DNA from: Litchfieldella qijiaojingensis
GTDB lineage: Bacteria; Pseudomonadota; Gammaproteobacteria; Pseudomonadales; Halomonadaceae
Assembly: GCF_014651875.1 (NCBI RefSeq)
Contig: NZ_BMXS01000011.1
Span: forward strand, 85,202-149,201
Reading direction: 5' to 3'
Length of the DNA: 64,000 nucleotides
The notes under the pieces are model-generated. The model had not been told where the DNA came from, ran no database searches, and was given only the letters and a program-made list of their open reading frames with translations. Of the stretch, positions 49,512 through 57,890 are shown in pieces. The stretch's first letter is position 1, and each line of letters starts with the position of its first letter. Made by a program: the position numbers and the translations under genes.

Positions 49512-50736
49512 GATGGCTGACGTTGACGACGCTCCCTGGCTGACGATTCTAGGCTGGGGGGAGAGTGGCACAGAGGGGCTGACGCCGGCAAGCCGCAACG
49601 CCCTGGAAGATGCCGAGGTGGTGTTTGGTGCGCGTCGCCATCTGCGCCTGTTGCCGCCTCTGGCTGCCGAGGTACGCGAATGGCCGGTACCCTTCGCGGA
49701 AGGTATCCCCCAACTGTTGGCCGAGCGCGGCCGCAGGGTCGTCATGCTGGTCTCCGGCGACCCGTTCTGGTTCGGGGCGGGAACCACCTTGGCGCGTCAT
49801 GTGCCTGCTGAAGAATGGAGGGCCCTGCCGTCGCCATCCACCTTCAGCCTAGCGGCGTCGCGGCTGGGCTGGTCGCTGGATGGCTGCCCGTGCCTGGGTC
49901 TGCATGCCAAACCCCTGACGCGCATCCGGCCTTACCTGCATCACGGAAGACGCTTGCTGGTGCTGGTGAGGGATGGGGACGCGGTGGCCGAACTGGCGGG
50001 GTTGCTGGTGCGCTTCGGTTTCGGCTCGTCTCGGCTGCATGTTCTGGAATCGCTGGGCGGTGACGGCGAGCGCATCTGCAGCGTGCGGGCAGACGCCGCC
50101 TTGCCTGGCGATATCCTCCACCCGGTCGCGGTGGGCCTGGACGTGGCCGGTGATGGGCCGGCCTTGCCGCTGACACCTGGCCTGCCGGACGAGCTGTTCG
50201 AACACGATGGCCAGATCACCAAGCAGACCGTTCGCGCCATGACGCTGGCCGCGTTGGCCCCGGCACCGGGGGAGCGGTTGTGGGATATCGGCACGGGGTC
50301 GGGCTCGATCGCCATCGAGTGGCTGTTGGCGCACCCGGACAACCAGGCCGTGGCCTTCGAGCGTGCCAGTGAGCGTGCGGCGCGGGCTCGTCGCAATGCT
50401 CGAATGCTGGGCGTCGACTGGCTCGAGGTGGTGGAGGGGAGTGCCCCCGACGTACTGAGTGATCAGATGCTGCGCGATCATCCGCTGCCCGATGCGGTAT
50501 TCATCGGGGGCGGGCTATCGGAAACGTTGCTGGAGGTACTTTGGCAGCGTCTGCCGGCAGGCGTTCGCATCGTGGCCAATGCGGTGACGCTGGAATCCGA
50601 GGCCTTGCTGGCTCACTGGCAGCAGATGGCCGGCGGTGAACTGCTGCGTCTCGAAGTGGCGGCCGCCGCTCCCATCGGCACACGGCGGGGCTGGAAAGCC
50701 AGCTACCCCATCGTGCAATGGCGGGTGACCCGGTGA
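49510..50736 (+). CDS. cobL: Precorrin-6Y C5,15-methyltransferase, decarboxylating (CobL)
   Basis: 408 residues, two fused methylases. The N-terminal CbiE part has LTILGWGESGTEGLTP and MLVSGDPFWFGAGTTL. The C-terminal CbiT part has ITKQTVRAMTLAALAPAPGERLWDIGTGSGSIAIEWL and DAVFIGGGLSETLL. It methylates C5 and C15 and decarboxylates the C12 acetate. ATG 49510 or 49513 are both possible; the former has TCAGGA upstream. Start overlaps cobK head to head. Confidence 0.95.
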   Translation: MMADVDDAPWLTILGWGESGTEGLTPASRNALEDAEVVFGARRHLRLLPPLAAEVREWPVPFAEGIPQLLAERGRRVVMLVSGDPFWFGAGTTLARHVPAEEWRALPSPSTFSLAASRLGWSLDGCPCLGLHAKPLTRIRPYLHHGRRLLVLVRDGDAVAELAGLLVRFGFGSSRLHVLESLGGDGERICSVRADAALPGDILHPVAVGLDVAGDGPALPLTPGLPDELFEHDGQITKQTVRAMTLAALAPAPGERLWDIGTGSGSIAIEWLLAHPDNQAVAFERASERAARARRNARMLGVDWLEVVEGSAPDVLSDQMLRDHPLPDAVFIGGGLSETLLEVLWQRLPAGVRIVANAVTLESEALLAHWQQMAGGELLRLEVAAAAPIGTRRGWKASYPIVQWRVTR

Positions 50737-51146
50737 TAGTAGTGGATGATTCGATAACAGCGGCGGGCGATTCGATAACAGTAGCGGGTTTCGGCTTTCG
50801 CCGAGGGGCGCTGCTGGTGTCGCTGGACGAGGCGCTGGATCGTCTCCACGAACACTACGGTGCCGTTGACCGGCTGGCCGCGACTCAGACGATGTGGCCG
50901 CTGGTTCAGGAATTGGGCCAAGCGCGGGGGCTCACGGTGATCCCCGTGGCCGACGCCGCCCTGCCAACGGCCACCACCATCACCCGCTCCAGGCACAGTT
51001 TGCGGGCCCGGGGAACGGGTAGCGTCGCCGAGGCCGTCGCCCTGTTGGCGGCAGGTCCCGGTGCGGAATTGCTCGGGCCCCGGCTGATTTCAATGGATCG
51101 ACTGGCTACTGTAGCGGCAGCAAGAGCCCCTCTGGGAGGAGACTGA
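50718..51146 (+). CDS. cobE: CobE/CbiG C-terminal-like protein
   Basis: 142 residues. [35 protein letters not shown] and [25 protein letters not shown] are the CobE/CbiG-C pattern; its step in the aerobic pathway is not settled. The N-terminus includes a 21-bp tandem duplication giving [14 protein letters not shown] before the domain. The start could also be GTG 50733, which overlaps the cobL stop. No ribosome site is clear. Confidence 0.85.
   Translation: MAGDPVIVVDDSITAAGDSITVAGFGFRRGALLVSLDEALDRLHEHYGAVDRLAATQTMWPLVQELGQARGLTVIPVADAALPTATTITRSRHSLRARGTGSVAEAVALLAAGPGAELLGPRLISMDRLATVAAARAPLGGD
50748..50789 (+). repeat. 21-bp tandem duplication in cobE
   Basis: GATTCGATAACAGCGGCGGGC at 50748 is repeated at 50769 with only two or three changes. 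It encodes the duplicated heptapeptide DSITAAG / DSITVAG. Confidence 0.8.
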
Positions 51147-51148
51147 GC

Positions 51149-51967
51149 ATGACGATACATTTCATCGGCGCCGGCCCCGGTGCGCCGGACCTCCTGACAT
51201 TGCGGGGGCGGGATCTCATCGCATCCTGTCCCGTGTGCCTCTACGCGGGTTCGCTGGTGCCCGAACAGGTACTCGAGCATTGCCCGGAAGGCGCCCGGAT
51301 CATCAACACGGCGCCCCTGTCCCTGGATGAAATCATCGACGAGATGCGTAGCGCCCATGCCGCGAGCCTGGACGTGGCCCGACTGCATTCCGGGGACCTG
51401 TCGGTGTGGTCCGCCATGGGAGAACAGTTGCGCCGGCTGCGCGAGCTGGACATCCCTTATGCCATTACCCCGGGCGTGCCGTCCTTCGCCGCGGCGGCCG
51501 CCACCCTGGGACAAGAGTTGACGCTGCCGGGGGTGGCGCAATCCGTCGTGCTGACACGGACACCGGGGCGTGCCAGCGCCATGCCGGGCGGCGAAACCCT
51601 GGCCAACTTCGCCAAAACCGGCGCCACCCTGGCGATTCACCTTTCCATCCATAACCTGGCCCAGGTGGTGGAAGACCTGGTGCCGTTCTACGGCGCCGAT
51701 TGCCCGGTCGCCATCGTCTGGCGGGCCAGTTGGCCCGATGAACGGGTGGTCCGGGGGCGTTTGTCGACGGTGGCATCCCTGGTCGACGACACCATGCAGC
51801 GGACGGCGCTGATCCTGGTGGGACCGGTTCTGGAAAGTGAGGATTTCCAGGAAAGCTGCCTGTATTCGGTCGGTTATGATCGTCGGTTTCGGCCTAAGTC
51901 GGCGGACTCGCCCTTTGCCGGCACCGCACCCAGCGCCTCTCCTGGAGACATGGGAGGCGACGCATGA
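51149..51967 (+). CDS. cobM: Precorrin-4 C11-methyltransferase (CobM)
   Basis: 272 residues. [60 protein letters not shown] and [22 protein letters not shown] are all CobM/CbiF motifs. It methylates C11. A GGAGGAG site precedes the ATG. Overlaps cobF by 4 bp. Confidence 0.96.
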   Translation: MTIHFIGAGPGAPDLLTLRGRDLIASCPVCLYAGSLVPEQVLEHCPEGARIINTAPLSLDEIIDEMRSAHAASLDVARLHSGDLSVWSAMGEQLRRLRELDIPYAITPGVPSFAAAAATLGQELTLPGVAQSVVLTRTPGRASAMPGGETLANFAKTGATLAIHLSIHNLAQVVEDLVPFYGADCPVAIVWRASWPDERVVRGRLSTVASLVDDTMQRTALILVGPVLESEDFQESCLYSVGYDRRFRPKSADSPFAGTAPSASPGDMGGDA

Positions 51968-52752
51968 TCCGGCTCTCGCTGATCGGCATTGGTACGGGCA
52001 ATCCCGATCATGTCACCTTGGCTGCCGTGCGGGCGCTCAATGAGGCGGACCTCATCCTGTTGCCACGCAAGGGGGAGGCCAAGTCGGACCTGGTCGACCT
52101 GCGCCGGTTGCTGTGCCAGAACCTCCTGGACGATCCGTCACGGACCCGGGTCGTGGAGTTCGATTTACCTCGACGCGATGCCCGCGCCGATTACCTGGGA
52201 GCGGTGGACGACTGGCATGAGGCGATTGCGCGTGTCTGGGCCGGGCTCATGGATGCCCATCTACCGGAGGGCGGACGGGTCGGCATGCTGATCTGGGGAG
52301 ACCCCTCGCTATACGACAGCAGCCTGCGTATCGCGAGGCGCCTTGGGGCGTGTAGGAAAAGCGCCGCCGGGCGGGCGGTCGAGATGGACCTGAAGGTAGA
52401 GATAGTACCGGGAATCACCAGCCTGCAAGTCCTGACCGCCGAGCACCTCATCCCCCTCAATGCGCTCGCTGAACCGGTCCAGATCACCACTGGGCGGCGT
52501 TTGCGTGAGCGCGGCTGGCCCGACGATGCCGCTAGCGTCGCGGTCATGCTCGACAGCGGAGGGGCCTTCGAGGCGCTGCCTCCCGAAGGCCTCTACATCT
52601 GGTGGGGCGCCTACCTGGGCATGGACAAGCAATGCCTGCTCGACGGCTGGTTGGCTGACGTGGCCCCATCGATCCTCGAGCGCCGTGCCGCCTTGCGCGA
52701 GCAGCATGGCTGGATCATGGACGTCTACTTGTTGGCCCGGAAGCTGCTCTGA
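51964..52752 (+). CDS. cobF: Precorrin-6A synthase, deacetylating (CobF)
   Basis: 262 residues. [65 protein letters not shown] and [21 protein letters not shown] identify it. It methylates C1 and removes the C20 acetyl, a step specific to the aerobic route. Last gene of the operon. Confidence 0.95.
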   Translation: MIRLSLIGIGTGNPDHVTLAAVRALNEADLILLPRKGEAKSDLVDLRRLLCQNLLDDPSRTRVVEFDLPRRDARADYLGAVDDWHEAIARVWAGLMDAHLPEGGRVGMLIWGDPSLYDSSLRIARRLGACRKSAAGRAVEMDLKVEIVPGITSLQVLTAEHLIPLNALAEPVQITTGRRLRERGWPDDAASVAVMLDSGGAFEALPPEGLYIWWGAYLGMDKQCLLDGWLADVAPSILERRAALREQHGWIMDVYLLARKLL

Positions 52753-52866
52753 AAGGCTCGCTCCGCACCAAACCCCTACGACTTTTTCCTCAAGTTTCAA
52801 GTACGCAGGCCGAAGAATTATTTAGTAGGCTGAATGTTACTGGAAGTTTCCATGTGGGTTTGTGTC

Positions 52867-53005
52867 GTCGCCATATGGCGACCTGGGCACCCCGCAACGG
52901 CCAGGATGGCGGCGCCATGTGCTACTGCCGGGCGGTAGCGTGCCTGATCGGAAAATATCGAAGTGCAACGGTTTTCGTAGGAGCGCAGCTCTGCTGCGCG
53001 ATTGA
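52867..53005. repeat. Palindrome and REP-like element downstream of cobF
   Basis: A perfect 16-bp palindrome GTCGCCATATGGCGAC lies at 52867-52882. A REP-like unit GTAGGAGCGCAGCTCTGCTGCGCGATTGA with a 7-bp stem GCGCAGC/GCTGCGC lies at 52977-53005 and belongs to the same type as the repeats near bluB. No gene is supported between 52753 and 53248. Confidence 0.65.
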
Positions 53006-53064
53006 AGGGATGCACGCGACCTACTGTGGACGTTTCGCAAAATGCTGCCGGCACGTTTATCGGT

Positions 53065-53199
53065 GTTAGGCTGCCGAGGTATACTTAATTCTATTTATTT
53101 TCAGTGACTTGTGGATAATTGGTCTAGGCTAGATAACATTGTTGAACACGCCGGCACGATGACCCAATAATAGAGCGTACCGTATAATCACTGTTAGGG
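53065..53199 (+). repeat. Gene-less short integron cassette with promoter-like pair (copy 1)
   Basis: Bounded by core sites GTTAGGC (53065) and GTTAGGG (53193), 128 bp apart, with no open frame. It ends in an attC-like arm from AGATAAC to TAATCACTGTTAGGG. TTGAAC (53142) and AATAAT (53166) are 18 bp apart, and TATAAT is at 53183, so it could drive the radical SAM cassette. A diverged copy lies at 61690-61825. Confidence 0.6.
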
Positions 53200-53248
53200 C
53201 TCAAAGAATTCGAACTGAGGACTCTGTTCTCAAAATCAGGAGAAGAAA

Positions 53249-53479
53249 ATGGCATTAAAAGACTTAAATGATGATGAAATAAAGGCTCTGGTTCAAAACT
53301 CAGAGGGTTTTCTTAACCAACAAAAAAATATGGAGAAGCTATTAGGCGTTGATTCCACAACTAAGCGTAGATTTGCTGACATAATGAAGTACGATTTAAA
53401 TATGTCTGAAGCAGAAATTAAACAAAAGTTAGATCAGGTTGCTTTGGTAAAAGTAACTAAAATCGTAGTAGAAATTTAG
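53249..53479 (+). CDS. Small peptide preceding a radical SAM enzyme, putative RiPP precursor
   Basis: 76 residues, no cysteine or tryptophan. Residues 1-60 are helical, charged and leader-like (DLNDDEIKALVQNSEGFL, then LGVDSTTKRRFADIMKYDLNMSEAEIKQKL). The tail DQVALVKVTKIVVEI is short, hydrophobic and rich in beta-branched residues and lysine. The ATG has AGGAGA 5 bp upstream. The radical SAM gene starts 10 bp after the stop. Codon use is AT-rich, unlike the adjacent cob genes. The RiPP assignment is inferred from size, order and partner; no known precursor family is recognised. It could instead be a peptide chaperone or subunit of the enzyme. Confidence 0.75.
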   Translation: MALKDLNDDEIKALVQNSEGFLNQQKNMEKLLGVDSTTKRRFADIMKYDLNMSEAEIKQKLDQVALVKVTKIVVEI

Positions 53480-53489
53480 GATATTAATC

Positions 53490-54563
53490 ATGGGTGACTC
53501 AGTTCGAATACCTGAAACCACTAACATTCAAGACAGATTAGATAAAATAACTAAAAATTATGGAATGCATATTGCCGTCTCTATAACTAATAAATGTCCT
53601 TTGGAATGTGAACATTGCATCACAAAGTCGAGCCCTGTCGCCGATGATTCCTCGAAATCTCAGGTGTCTAAACTTTGTGATGATTTAGAAAATCTAGGGG
53701 GCAATGGAATTAAAGTGATTACTATCACTGGAGGTGAACCCTACTTAAATCGAAATGGAATGCGAGCAGTTATTAATTCAGTACGAGGGCTTGATGTAAA
53801 AGTTGCGGTAATAACTAGTGGTTATTGGGCCAAAAATTATAACAATGCAAAAAAGTTTATCGAGCTATTTCCTGAGATTGAAGCTTACACATTTAGCTCA
53901 GACCTATACCATCAACAATTTGTTGACAGAGAGACTGTACTGCAAGGATACCAAGTTGCTAAAGAGCTTGGTAAAACTGCTTCGGTGAGAATGTGTGTTT
54001 CTCCAAGTGATTTAGATAGTCCAATCGTAAGTGAAATGCGGGAGCTATTAGGAGAGGATCTGGAAGTTCAAAGCATTATTCCTTGGGGGAGAGCAAAGGA
54101 TATTAACGAGGAATTCAAATATGAAGATCAAGTGATTGCGATGCCATGTGTATCTGACGGTCCACATATTGACTTTGATGGAAAAGTATTACCTTGTTGC
54201 AATGCCCTTATAGCCGTAAAAACAGAACACCCACTAGATCTTGGTAATATTAACGATTCATCTCTGAAGGAAATTTATTTGAATATTAATACGAACCTCT
54301 ATTTGTCTTTTATTAGACTTTGGGGGTTTAAACCTATTGTAGACTTTCTCAATGAAAAACTTATTACAAAGCATTTAAGCGGGACACCGTGCCATACGTG
54401 TGCGACGATTTGTTCAAGTAGCAACTTGTTTAATTTAGTCGTTGAATGGTTAAATGAATTTGAAAACAAGTTAAAAATTGCAGCGGGCATGCATTATTAC
54501 TTTAATGATCCTACACTATTAAGAAATATGAAAAATGAAATTTCTGAGCAGTTACAGCCCTAA
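53490..54563 (+). CDS. Radical SAM protein with SPASM-like C-terminal cysteines
   Basis: 357 residues. The radical SAM 4Fe-4S motif is C36-x3-C40-x2-C43 (CPLECEHC), followed by ITITGGEPYLN (GGE SAM-binding motif). The C-terminal part has CVSDGPHIDFDGKVLPCCNA (C220, C236, C237) and CHTCATIC (C301, C304, C308), a SPASM/twitch-like set of ligands for auxiliary clusters, as in RiPP-modifying enzymes. It is the second gene of a two-gene integron cassette, and its stop lies in the first arm of the attC site. AT-rich and clearly foreign to the neighbouring GC-rich operon. Confidence 0.9.
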   Translation: MGDSVRIPETTNIQDRLDKITKNYGMHIAVSITNKCPLECEHCITKSSPVADDSSKSQVSKLCDDLENLGGNGIKVITITGGEPYLNRNGMRAVINSVRGLDVKVAVITSGYWAKNYNNAKKFIELFPEIEAYTFSSDLYHQQFVDRETVLQGYQVAKELGKTASVRMCVSPSDLDSPIVSEMRELLGEDLEVQSIIPWGRAKDINEEFKYEDQVIAMPCVSDGPHIDFDGKVLPCCNALIAVKTEHPLDLGNINDSSLKEIYLNINTNLYLSFIRLWGFKPIVDFLNEKLITKHLSGTPCHTCATICSSSNLFNLVVEWLNEFENKLKIAAGMHYYFNDPTLLRNMKNEISEQLQP

Positions 54564-54629
54564 CAAACGCATGTTGTCGGACTGCTTTTTCGCTGCGCTC
54601 CAAATCAGCCGCAAATGCGGGCGTTAGGT
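54558..54629 (+). repeat. attC site 1 (after the radical SAM cassette)
   Basis: 72 bp from CCCTAAC to GTTAGGT, with inner arms TCGGACTGC and CGCTGCGCT..AAATCAGCCGC that pair across the site. Confidence 0.85.
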
Positions 54630-54663
54630 GGCAGAGCAATAAGGTGTCGAGACCAAATGGGTA

Positions 54664-55590
54664 ATGCTAATGCCATTAACGAGAGACGAAGCAGGGGTGT
54701 GGAGCCTCGAGCTTACAGAAGCTGACAGAGAAGTCGCGGAGGCATCGCATGCCGCATACCTGGACGCTTTGCCCCGATACTGCACGGCGCTAGATCCCAT
54801 CTTTCAGCGAGCCCGAGACGCTTCCGAATTCAATTTCCTGATGTCGCTGTTTGCCATCCGTGGTATGCAGGACGCTGGCTGGGATCCATACGAAACAACC
54901 GTTCGGGCAATTGAATCCGTCCGGGCAGTTTATAACGATCTCGAAGGAGACGCCGCACGACACTTGTTGTTGTGGATTTATGGTCACATCATGGAAGCAT
55001 CGGAGCCATACGAGTTGTTGGCGAACTTGCTGGACGTGTCCGAAGGCGGAAGATTTCACGTAGCAAGATTCTCTTCACCTAGAGGCCGTGGTCCGCTATC
55101 TCCAGATACTAAGATCCGTAAGCTTGAGGAGAAGGCCAAAGAGGTGGGTATTCCGGATGCAGTCGTGCCAATGAAAGAAGCGTGGGACCGGGAGCTTAGA
55201 AACGCCATATTCCACGCGGACTATAGCCTCTACGGCCCAGAAGTCAGAACGATTAGACCCTTGAGGGTTTACAGCCACGACGAAATTATGACACTAGTGA
55301 ACCGTGCGCTCGCATATCACGAGGCGTTGTCCCTCTTGCGGCGAATGCATATCGAAAGCTATCGCGAGCCTGTGAGAATCCCCGCCGATGAAGAATTCAC
55401 AAGTAACCCGAGAGAGGAAGCGGTCGTTATAGTCAAAGAGGGATATGGTGCGGTAGGGCTGAAGGATGGTTGGTCTGAGGAAGAGCTGCGACGTGGCTGT
55501 ATCCCGTATCGGTTAGGAAGATTTTCCTATACCGATATGGAGATGCTGAATGCCAATCCTACCCTCGCGCTACTGCCTCCATTCGAATGA
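54664..55590 (+). CDS. Cassette protein with HEPN-like RNxxxH motif
   Basis: 308 residues, unrecognised family. A mostly helical protein. ELRNAIFHADYSLYG (R179-N180 to H184) matches the RNxxxH signature of HEPN domains, common in toxins and RNases of defence systems. The remainder gives no motif I know. Start may be 54664 or 54670; no strong ribosome site, as is usual for cassettes. It is flanked by attC 1 and attC 2, and 72 bp of non-coding tail precede attC 2. Confidence 0.75.
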   Translation: MLMPLTRDEAGVWSLELTEADREVAEASHAAYLDALPRYCTALDPIFQRARDASEFNFLMSLFAIRGMQDAGWDPYETTVRAIESVRAVYNDLEGDAARHLLLWIYGHIMEASEPYELLANLLDVSEGGRFHVARFSSPRGRGPLSPDTKIRKLEEKAKEVGIPDAVVPMKEAWDRELRNAIFHADYSLYGPEVRTIRPLRVYSHDEIMTLVNRALAYHEALSLLRRMHIESYREPVRIPADEEFTSNPREEAVVIVKEGYGAVGLKDGWSEEELRRGCIPYRLGRFSYTDMEMLNANPTLALLPPFE

Positions 55591-55662
55591 GGGAAGAGCA
55601 CTTGAACACCCCCGGATGCCGTAGAACTCACTGTTATAGGAACTTAGTCGCTGGGATCTGCC

Positions 55663-55734
55663 ACCTAACAAGGCGCTCCAGGCGGACAAAATCTCCGCTG
55701 CGCTACAATTTTGCCGCTGAGCGCGGCGTTGGGC
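55663..55734 (+). repeat. attC site 2
   Basis: 72 bp from ACCTAAC to GTTGGGC, both matching the consensus core sites RYYYAAC and GTTRRRY, with pairing arms GGCGCTCCAGGCGGACAAAAT and ATTTTGCCGCTGAGCGC. Confidence 0.92.
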
Positions 55735-55763
55735 GAAATGAGCTCTGGCTTTAGGAGATGTGA

Positions 55764-56696
55764 GTGAATCCAGCAGAATTTTGGAAGAATTTCAGGCTTG
55801 GTGAGGAGTTGAGCATCTCCGGCGCATTTATCTATAACGGGCTTCGCAGATTTTATGAACTCCGAAAACTCGACCATCCAGATGAAATTTTTGAGGTGCT
55901 CTATAACCTATCAGTAGGTATCGAGCGCTTGCTGAAAATTGCAGTAGTGCTCCTAGAGCATGCTGATAGCCAAGATCAAGAAGCGCTCGAGCAGTCTTTG
56001 AGAACACACAATCATTTAGAGTTGCTCCGGAGAATACGCGGTCATTGTAGGATTAATCTAGCATCTCCGCACAATGAGTTATTGGCATTGCTGGGGACCT
56101 TCTATAAGAGCCATCGTTACGATCGCTTCTCCATGTCATCGATAACCGATCTGGAAAAGGAAAAAGACGCGCTTTTTTCCTATGTCGGAAAACATCTCAA
56201 CGTTGATATCCCAGTTTCTGACTCTCTATTTGGGACGCCTAATGACGCCCGTTATAAGAAGTTTCTCCACAGGATTGTTCAAACGATCTGTCGTGCCCTT
56301 TATGATGTTGTACGTTTGCGAGCAAGCTACCTAAACTTGTACACATATGAGCTACGGCATGGGTCAAAGGCTGAAACGATCTTTCTTGGGGATGCGGATA
56401 TTCCTGCCGAGAATGTGCTTTGGAAGGAGCTTTTGCTATTTTTCATGAACACAAAATCGTCATCTGGATATCTGGACTTTCTTCGCAGCATTGAGCCACT
56501 CGACTTTGATCCGGAGCTTGTCGATGAGTATCTCGATTGCTTTCAATCAGATGCTGCGAAGTCACTCGTAATTGGTGAGCTGGAAAGTCACTATGAGGAT
56601 GTGGCTGACAAAGGGAAGCGCCTAGAGCTAATTGAGGTAATCGGTAGTCCGGGCGTCTACTTTGACGACCCTGATGAGGAAGAGTCCCTTGACTGA
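55764..56696 (+). CDS. Cassette hypothetical protein
   Basis: 310 residues, GTG start with AGGAG upstream. Helical, with YNLSVGIERLLKIAVVLLEH and SLRTHNHLELLRRI near residues 50-95, which recalls HEPN-like nucleases or abortive-infection proteins, but the RxxxxH motif is not clear, so no function is claimed. The acidic C-terminus ends DDPDEEESLD. It is a single-gene cassette between attC 2 and attC 3. Confidence 0.75.
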   Translation: MNPAEFWKNFRLGEELSISGAFIYNGLRRFYELRKLDHPDEIFEVLYNLSVGIERLLKIAVVLLEHADSQDQEALEQSLRTHNHLELLRRIRGHCRINLASPHNELLALLGTFYKSHRYDRFSMSSITDLEKEKDALFSYVGKHLNVDIPVSDSLFGTPNDARYKKFLHRIVQTICRALYDVVRLRASYLNLYTYELRHGSKAETIFLGDADIPAENVLWKELLLFFMNTKSSSGYLDFLRSIEPLDFDPELVDEYLDCFQSDAAKSLVIGELESHYEDVADKGKRLELIEVIGSPGVYFDDPDEEESLD

Positions 56697-56707
56697 ACCC
56701 GTGTTCC

Positions 56708-56793
56708 GCCCAACAAGGCGCTGCAGCCGACGCACTGTCGCGCGCGCCTGAGCTTAGCGTTAGGCCAACGGCCTCTTTAACGAACTGTTAGGC
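56708..56793 (+). repeat. attC site 3 with a 28-bp remnant
   Basis: The attC runs from GCCCAAC (56708) to GTTAGGC (56759-56765), 58 bp. A second GTTAGGC follows at 56787, so 28 bp lie between two core sites. This looks like the scar of a lost cassette. Confidence 0.85.
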
Positions 56794-56806
56794 ATGCGAG
56801 TCACCC

Positions 56807-57481
56807 ATGATTAAATTGAACTACCGACCACTCAGATATCGAGATCGTTGGTTTGCATACTTGGATTTGTTGGGATTCACGAATCTTGTTCAGTCGAAGT
56901 CGATTGAAGAGGTTCTTCCTATTTATTCGGAAGCACTTAAGCGTATGCGGTCAGCGTGCAAGCTCGGAAAAAAGGAAGCTGGCCTGCTTAGCTCGTGGTT
57001 TTCAGATACTTTCATCATTTATACTAAATCCGACAGTCTTCAAGATTTTGCACACCTAGAAAGCGCAGCGCGAAATTTCTTTCAACTTCTCATCATAGAA
57101 GAGATTCCAGTCAGAGGCTGTATTAGTCATGGGAAGTTATATTCTCAGGCGAAAAACAATATTTTCGTTGGCCCTGCACTTATAGAGGCACATACATTCG
57201 GTGAGGCGCTAGACTGGGTCGGCTTTTGCTTAGCTCCAAGCGTAGAAACTAAACTCAAGCACGAGTTGCCGCTCGACCAGAGACCGTTCTATCGTAAGGT
57301 GACGGATCGAGAAATTTTAAGAACGGCACCCGCACAACACTTGTACGCCTATGCTTTCAATAATGGAACCGTAAACGGCAAAAACCCGTTTCGCGCGGCG
57401 ATGCAGAAAATGAAGCAAAGGGCACCAAAAGGGGTGATAAAGAAATATGGAAGATCTTTGGCGTTTATTGAAAATGCCTAA
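56807..57481 (+). CDS. Nucleotidyl-cyclase-like cassette protein
   Basis: 224 residues. WFAYLDLLGFTNLV (D20) and SSWFSDTFIIYT (D67) match the two metal-binding aspartates of class III nucleotide cyclases. RGCISHGKLYSQ and FVGPALIEAHTFGEALDWVGFCLA follow as in bacterial stand-alone cyclase-like proteins, some of which act in phage defence. Whether it makes a cyclic nucleotide is not shown and no effector gene is in the cassette. The stop codon lies inside attC 4. Confidence 0.75.
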   Translation: MIKLNYRPLRYRDRWFAYLDLLGFTNLVQSKSIEEVLPIYSEALKRMRSACKLGKKEAGLLSSWFSDTFIIYTKSDSLQDFAHLESAARNFFQLLIIEEIPVRGCISHGKLYSQAKNNIFVGPALIEAHTFGEALDWVGFCLAPSVETKLKHELPLDQRPFYRKVTDREILRTAPAQHLYAYAFNNGTVNGKNPFRAAMQKMKQRAPKGVIKKYGRSLAFIENA

Positions 57482-57547
57482 CAATTGTAGGCTGTCGGAC
57501 AAATTACTCGCTGCGCTCGCAATTTGCCGCAGCTACAGGCGTTAAAA
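57476..57547 (+). repeat. attC site 4
   Basis: 72 bp from GCCTAAC to GTTAAAA. Arms TTGTAGGCTGTCGGACAAATT and AATTTGCCGCAGCTACAGGC pair well. The final core base departs from the GTTRRRY consensus. Confidence 0.9.
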
Positions 57548-57564
57548 GTAGGAAGGGGAACACC

Positions 57565-57771
57565 ATGGCCGAATGGGTATCTGTCAGATCTAGCGCCATA
57601 AGAGAAGTTGGATATGACGCCGAGACTTCCAGAATGTTTATCGACTTTGAGGATAGTCATCCGGTTTACACCTTTTGTGGCGTACCGGAAGCGGTGTTCC
57701 GTGAATTAGTGAACTCCGGCTCAGTCGGACGCTATTATCATCAATACATCAAAGATCGGTACCAGTGCTAA
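57565..57771 (+). CDS. KTSC domain protein
   Basis: 68 residues. VRSSAIREVGYDAETSRMFIDF, VYTFCGVPEAVFRELVNSGSVGRYYHQYIKDRYQ is the KTSC pattern. The family occurs with nucleic-acid-related proteins; the mechanism is unknown. The ATG follows AGGAAGGGG. A single small gene fills this cassette. Confidence 0.85.
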   Translation: MAEWVSVRSSAIREVGYDAETSRMFIDFEDSHPVYTFCGVPEAVFRELVNSGSVGRYYHQYIKDRYQC

Positions 57772-57784
57772 CCTGGCGCCGAAC

Positions 57785-57869
57785 TTTTAACAAGTCGCAT
57801 CAGTACTCGGCCTACGGCCTACGGCCGCCGGACGTCCCTGACGGGCCGCCGCTGTGCTTCGCGTTATAC
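57785..57869 (+). repeat. attC site 5
   Basis: About 85 bp from TTTTAAC to GTTATAC, with a GC-rich inner palindrome (CTACGGCC repeats, CGCCGGACG / CGGGCCGCCG) and GCTGTGCTTCGCGTT at its end. The core sites are degenerate but layout and position fit. Confidence 0.7.
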
Positions 57870-57890
57870 AGCACACATCGGGGCTATGCC

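Noticed and set aside
52753..53248. An integron integrase gene or classical attI
   Set aside because: No open frame of integrase size on either strand; the attI-like short unit recurs at 61690, so it is better described as a gene-less cassette.
57765..57890. 42-codon extension of the PD-(D/E)XK-like protein
   Set aside because: It is the translation of attC site 5; the ATG at 57891 starts after the site.
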